Below are positions 63,400-64,000 of a DNA stretch of 64,000 nt, piece after piece (the stretch's first letter is position 1; each line of letters starts with the position of its first letter). The DNA is taken from NCBI GenBank assembly GCA_024036415.1, contig JAMWET010001660.1:91341-155340 (forward strand). Reading direction: 5' to 3'. Source of the DNA: Prochilodus magdalenae. Taxonomy: Eukaryota; Chordata; Actinopteri; Characiformes; Prochilodontidae. Position numbers and translations under genes: made by a program. The notes beneath the pieces were generated by a model, which saw only the letters and a program-made list of their open reading frames with translations, was not told the origin of the DNA and made no database searches.

Positions 63400-64000
63400 A
63401 CCGGGAAGGGAATAACCGAGGTAGCAGGCGCGGTTGCGGCGGCGCACATCCACTGTGGTTTGCCGTTAGCTTCGCTGCTACAGCAGCCGCTCCTCGTTCC
63501 ATTGCACTGTGCAGTGGGGGATGCATGCGGCTAGCTAGGGCTAGCACGCCTGATCTGCCTGTGAGCCTGCTTCCGTTAAAGCGGGAACTCCACCGTGGTT
63601 TTCCAAAGTGTGTGGATTAAAATTAGTGTTTTACCACGCCAAGAAAACTAGTCCAGATGCGTCTGATTTGCTGGAGAAATGCTTTTCATTTTAGAGAAAC
63701 TTAAATAAATTAGAATCAGTTTACAATGGCGGTGAAGGTAACCGGCCACGTCCCTAATGGCTCTAAAAAATCCTCTGTTCCATGAAAACGGTTATGAACA
63801 CCACTGGTTGATGTTTGGGACTATTGTTTTTACAGCAGCAGTTGTGAAACACGTGATGATCTCAGACGTGTTTTTAGCCCCAGTTTATCTCATATTCCGC
63901 TCTTGGTGGAGGGATATGTGAAAGATGTTCCCTAGTAAAATAGTCCCCCAAAGAAAACAGTTAATTAAAAAAACGTATTAATTAATTATTTTGTTTATTT
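63400..64000. other. Window end, no further feature
   Basis: GC-richer to about 63600, then AT-rich. No coding exon recognised; it could be the first intron of whatever uses the donor at 63382. Confidence 0.4.

Overview
The window is vertebrate nuclear DNA, and a ray-finned fish is the best fit. Three lines of evidence support this. It holds three spliced protein genes with GT-AG introns. Its intergenic DNA is dense in Tc1-like transposons, tRNA-derived SINEs with LINE-type tails, LINE 3' ends, and micro- and minisatellites. The gene order matches the human chromosome 1q25 neighbourhood NIBAN1 / RNF2 / IVNS1ABP. An otophysan fish is possible but is only my impression from the repeat families.

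Left part (1-12.5 kb). The first coding exon of niban1 lies at the left edge on the minus strand. It is head-to-head with rnf2 on the plus strand across about 1.4 kb that contains a CA-rich microsatellite and a ZNF143/YY1-like promoter. I could reconstruct rnf2 completely: one non-coding and six coding exons, 336 codons, intact RING and RAWUL domains, and a poly(A) signal. It is the catalytic RING1B subunit of Polycomb repressive complex 1.

Middle (12.5-38.2 kb). About 10 kb separates the convergent ends of rnf2 and ivns1abp. This gap is repeats plus one full-consensus CTCF motif. The human genome has TRMT1L and SWT1 in this position; neither is visible here. ivns1abp (BTB-BACK-Kelch, minus strand) was rebuilt from 15 exons, with 639 codons and all splice phases consistent. 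Transposon remnants sit in its 3' UTR and introns, and a SINE ends 6 bp from one splice donor.

Right part (38.2-64 kb). This is gene-poor and repeat-rich. Two arrays of the same AT-rich satellite lie in opposite orientation at 37.1-39.5 and 60.4-62.7 kb. Between and beside them are minisatellites, one carrying many NF-Y (CCAAT) consensus sites and another carrying X-box-like sites. There are also Tc1 copies, LINE 3' ends and TG arrays. The only gene-like sequences are an intact THAP-domain first exon at 44.8 kb and a second THAP-like exon at 63.0-63.4 kb whose reading frame is broken by small indels. The latter lies in a stretch that looks error-prone.

Nothing here is a clearly new multi-gene system. 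The most interesting points are the two THAP exons, the arrays of transcription-factor-like sites, the deletion-derivative Tc1 family, and the regulatory architecture around the Polycomb gene.
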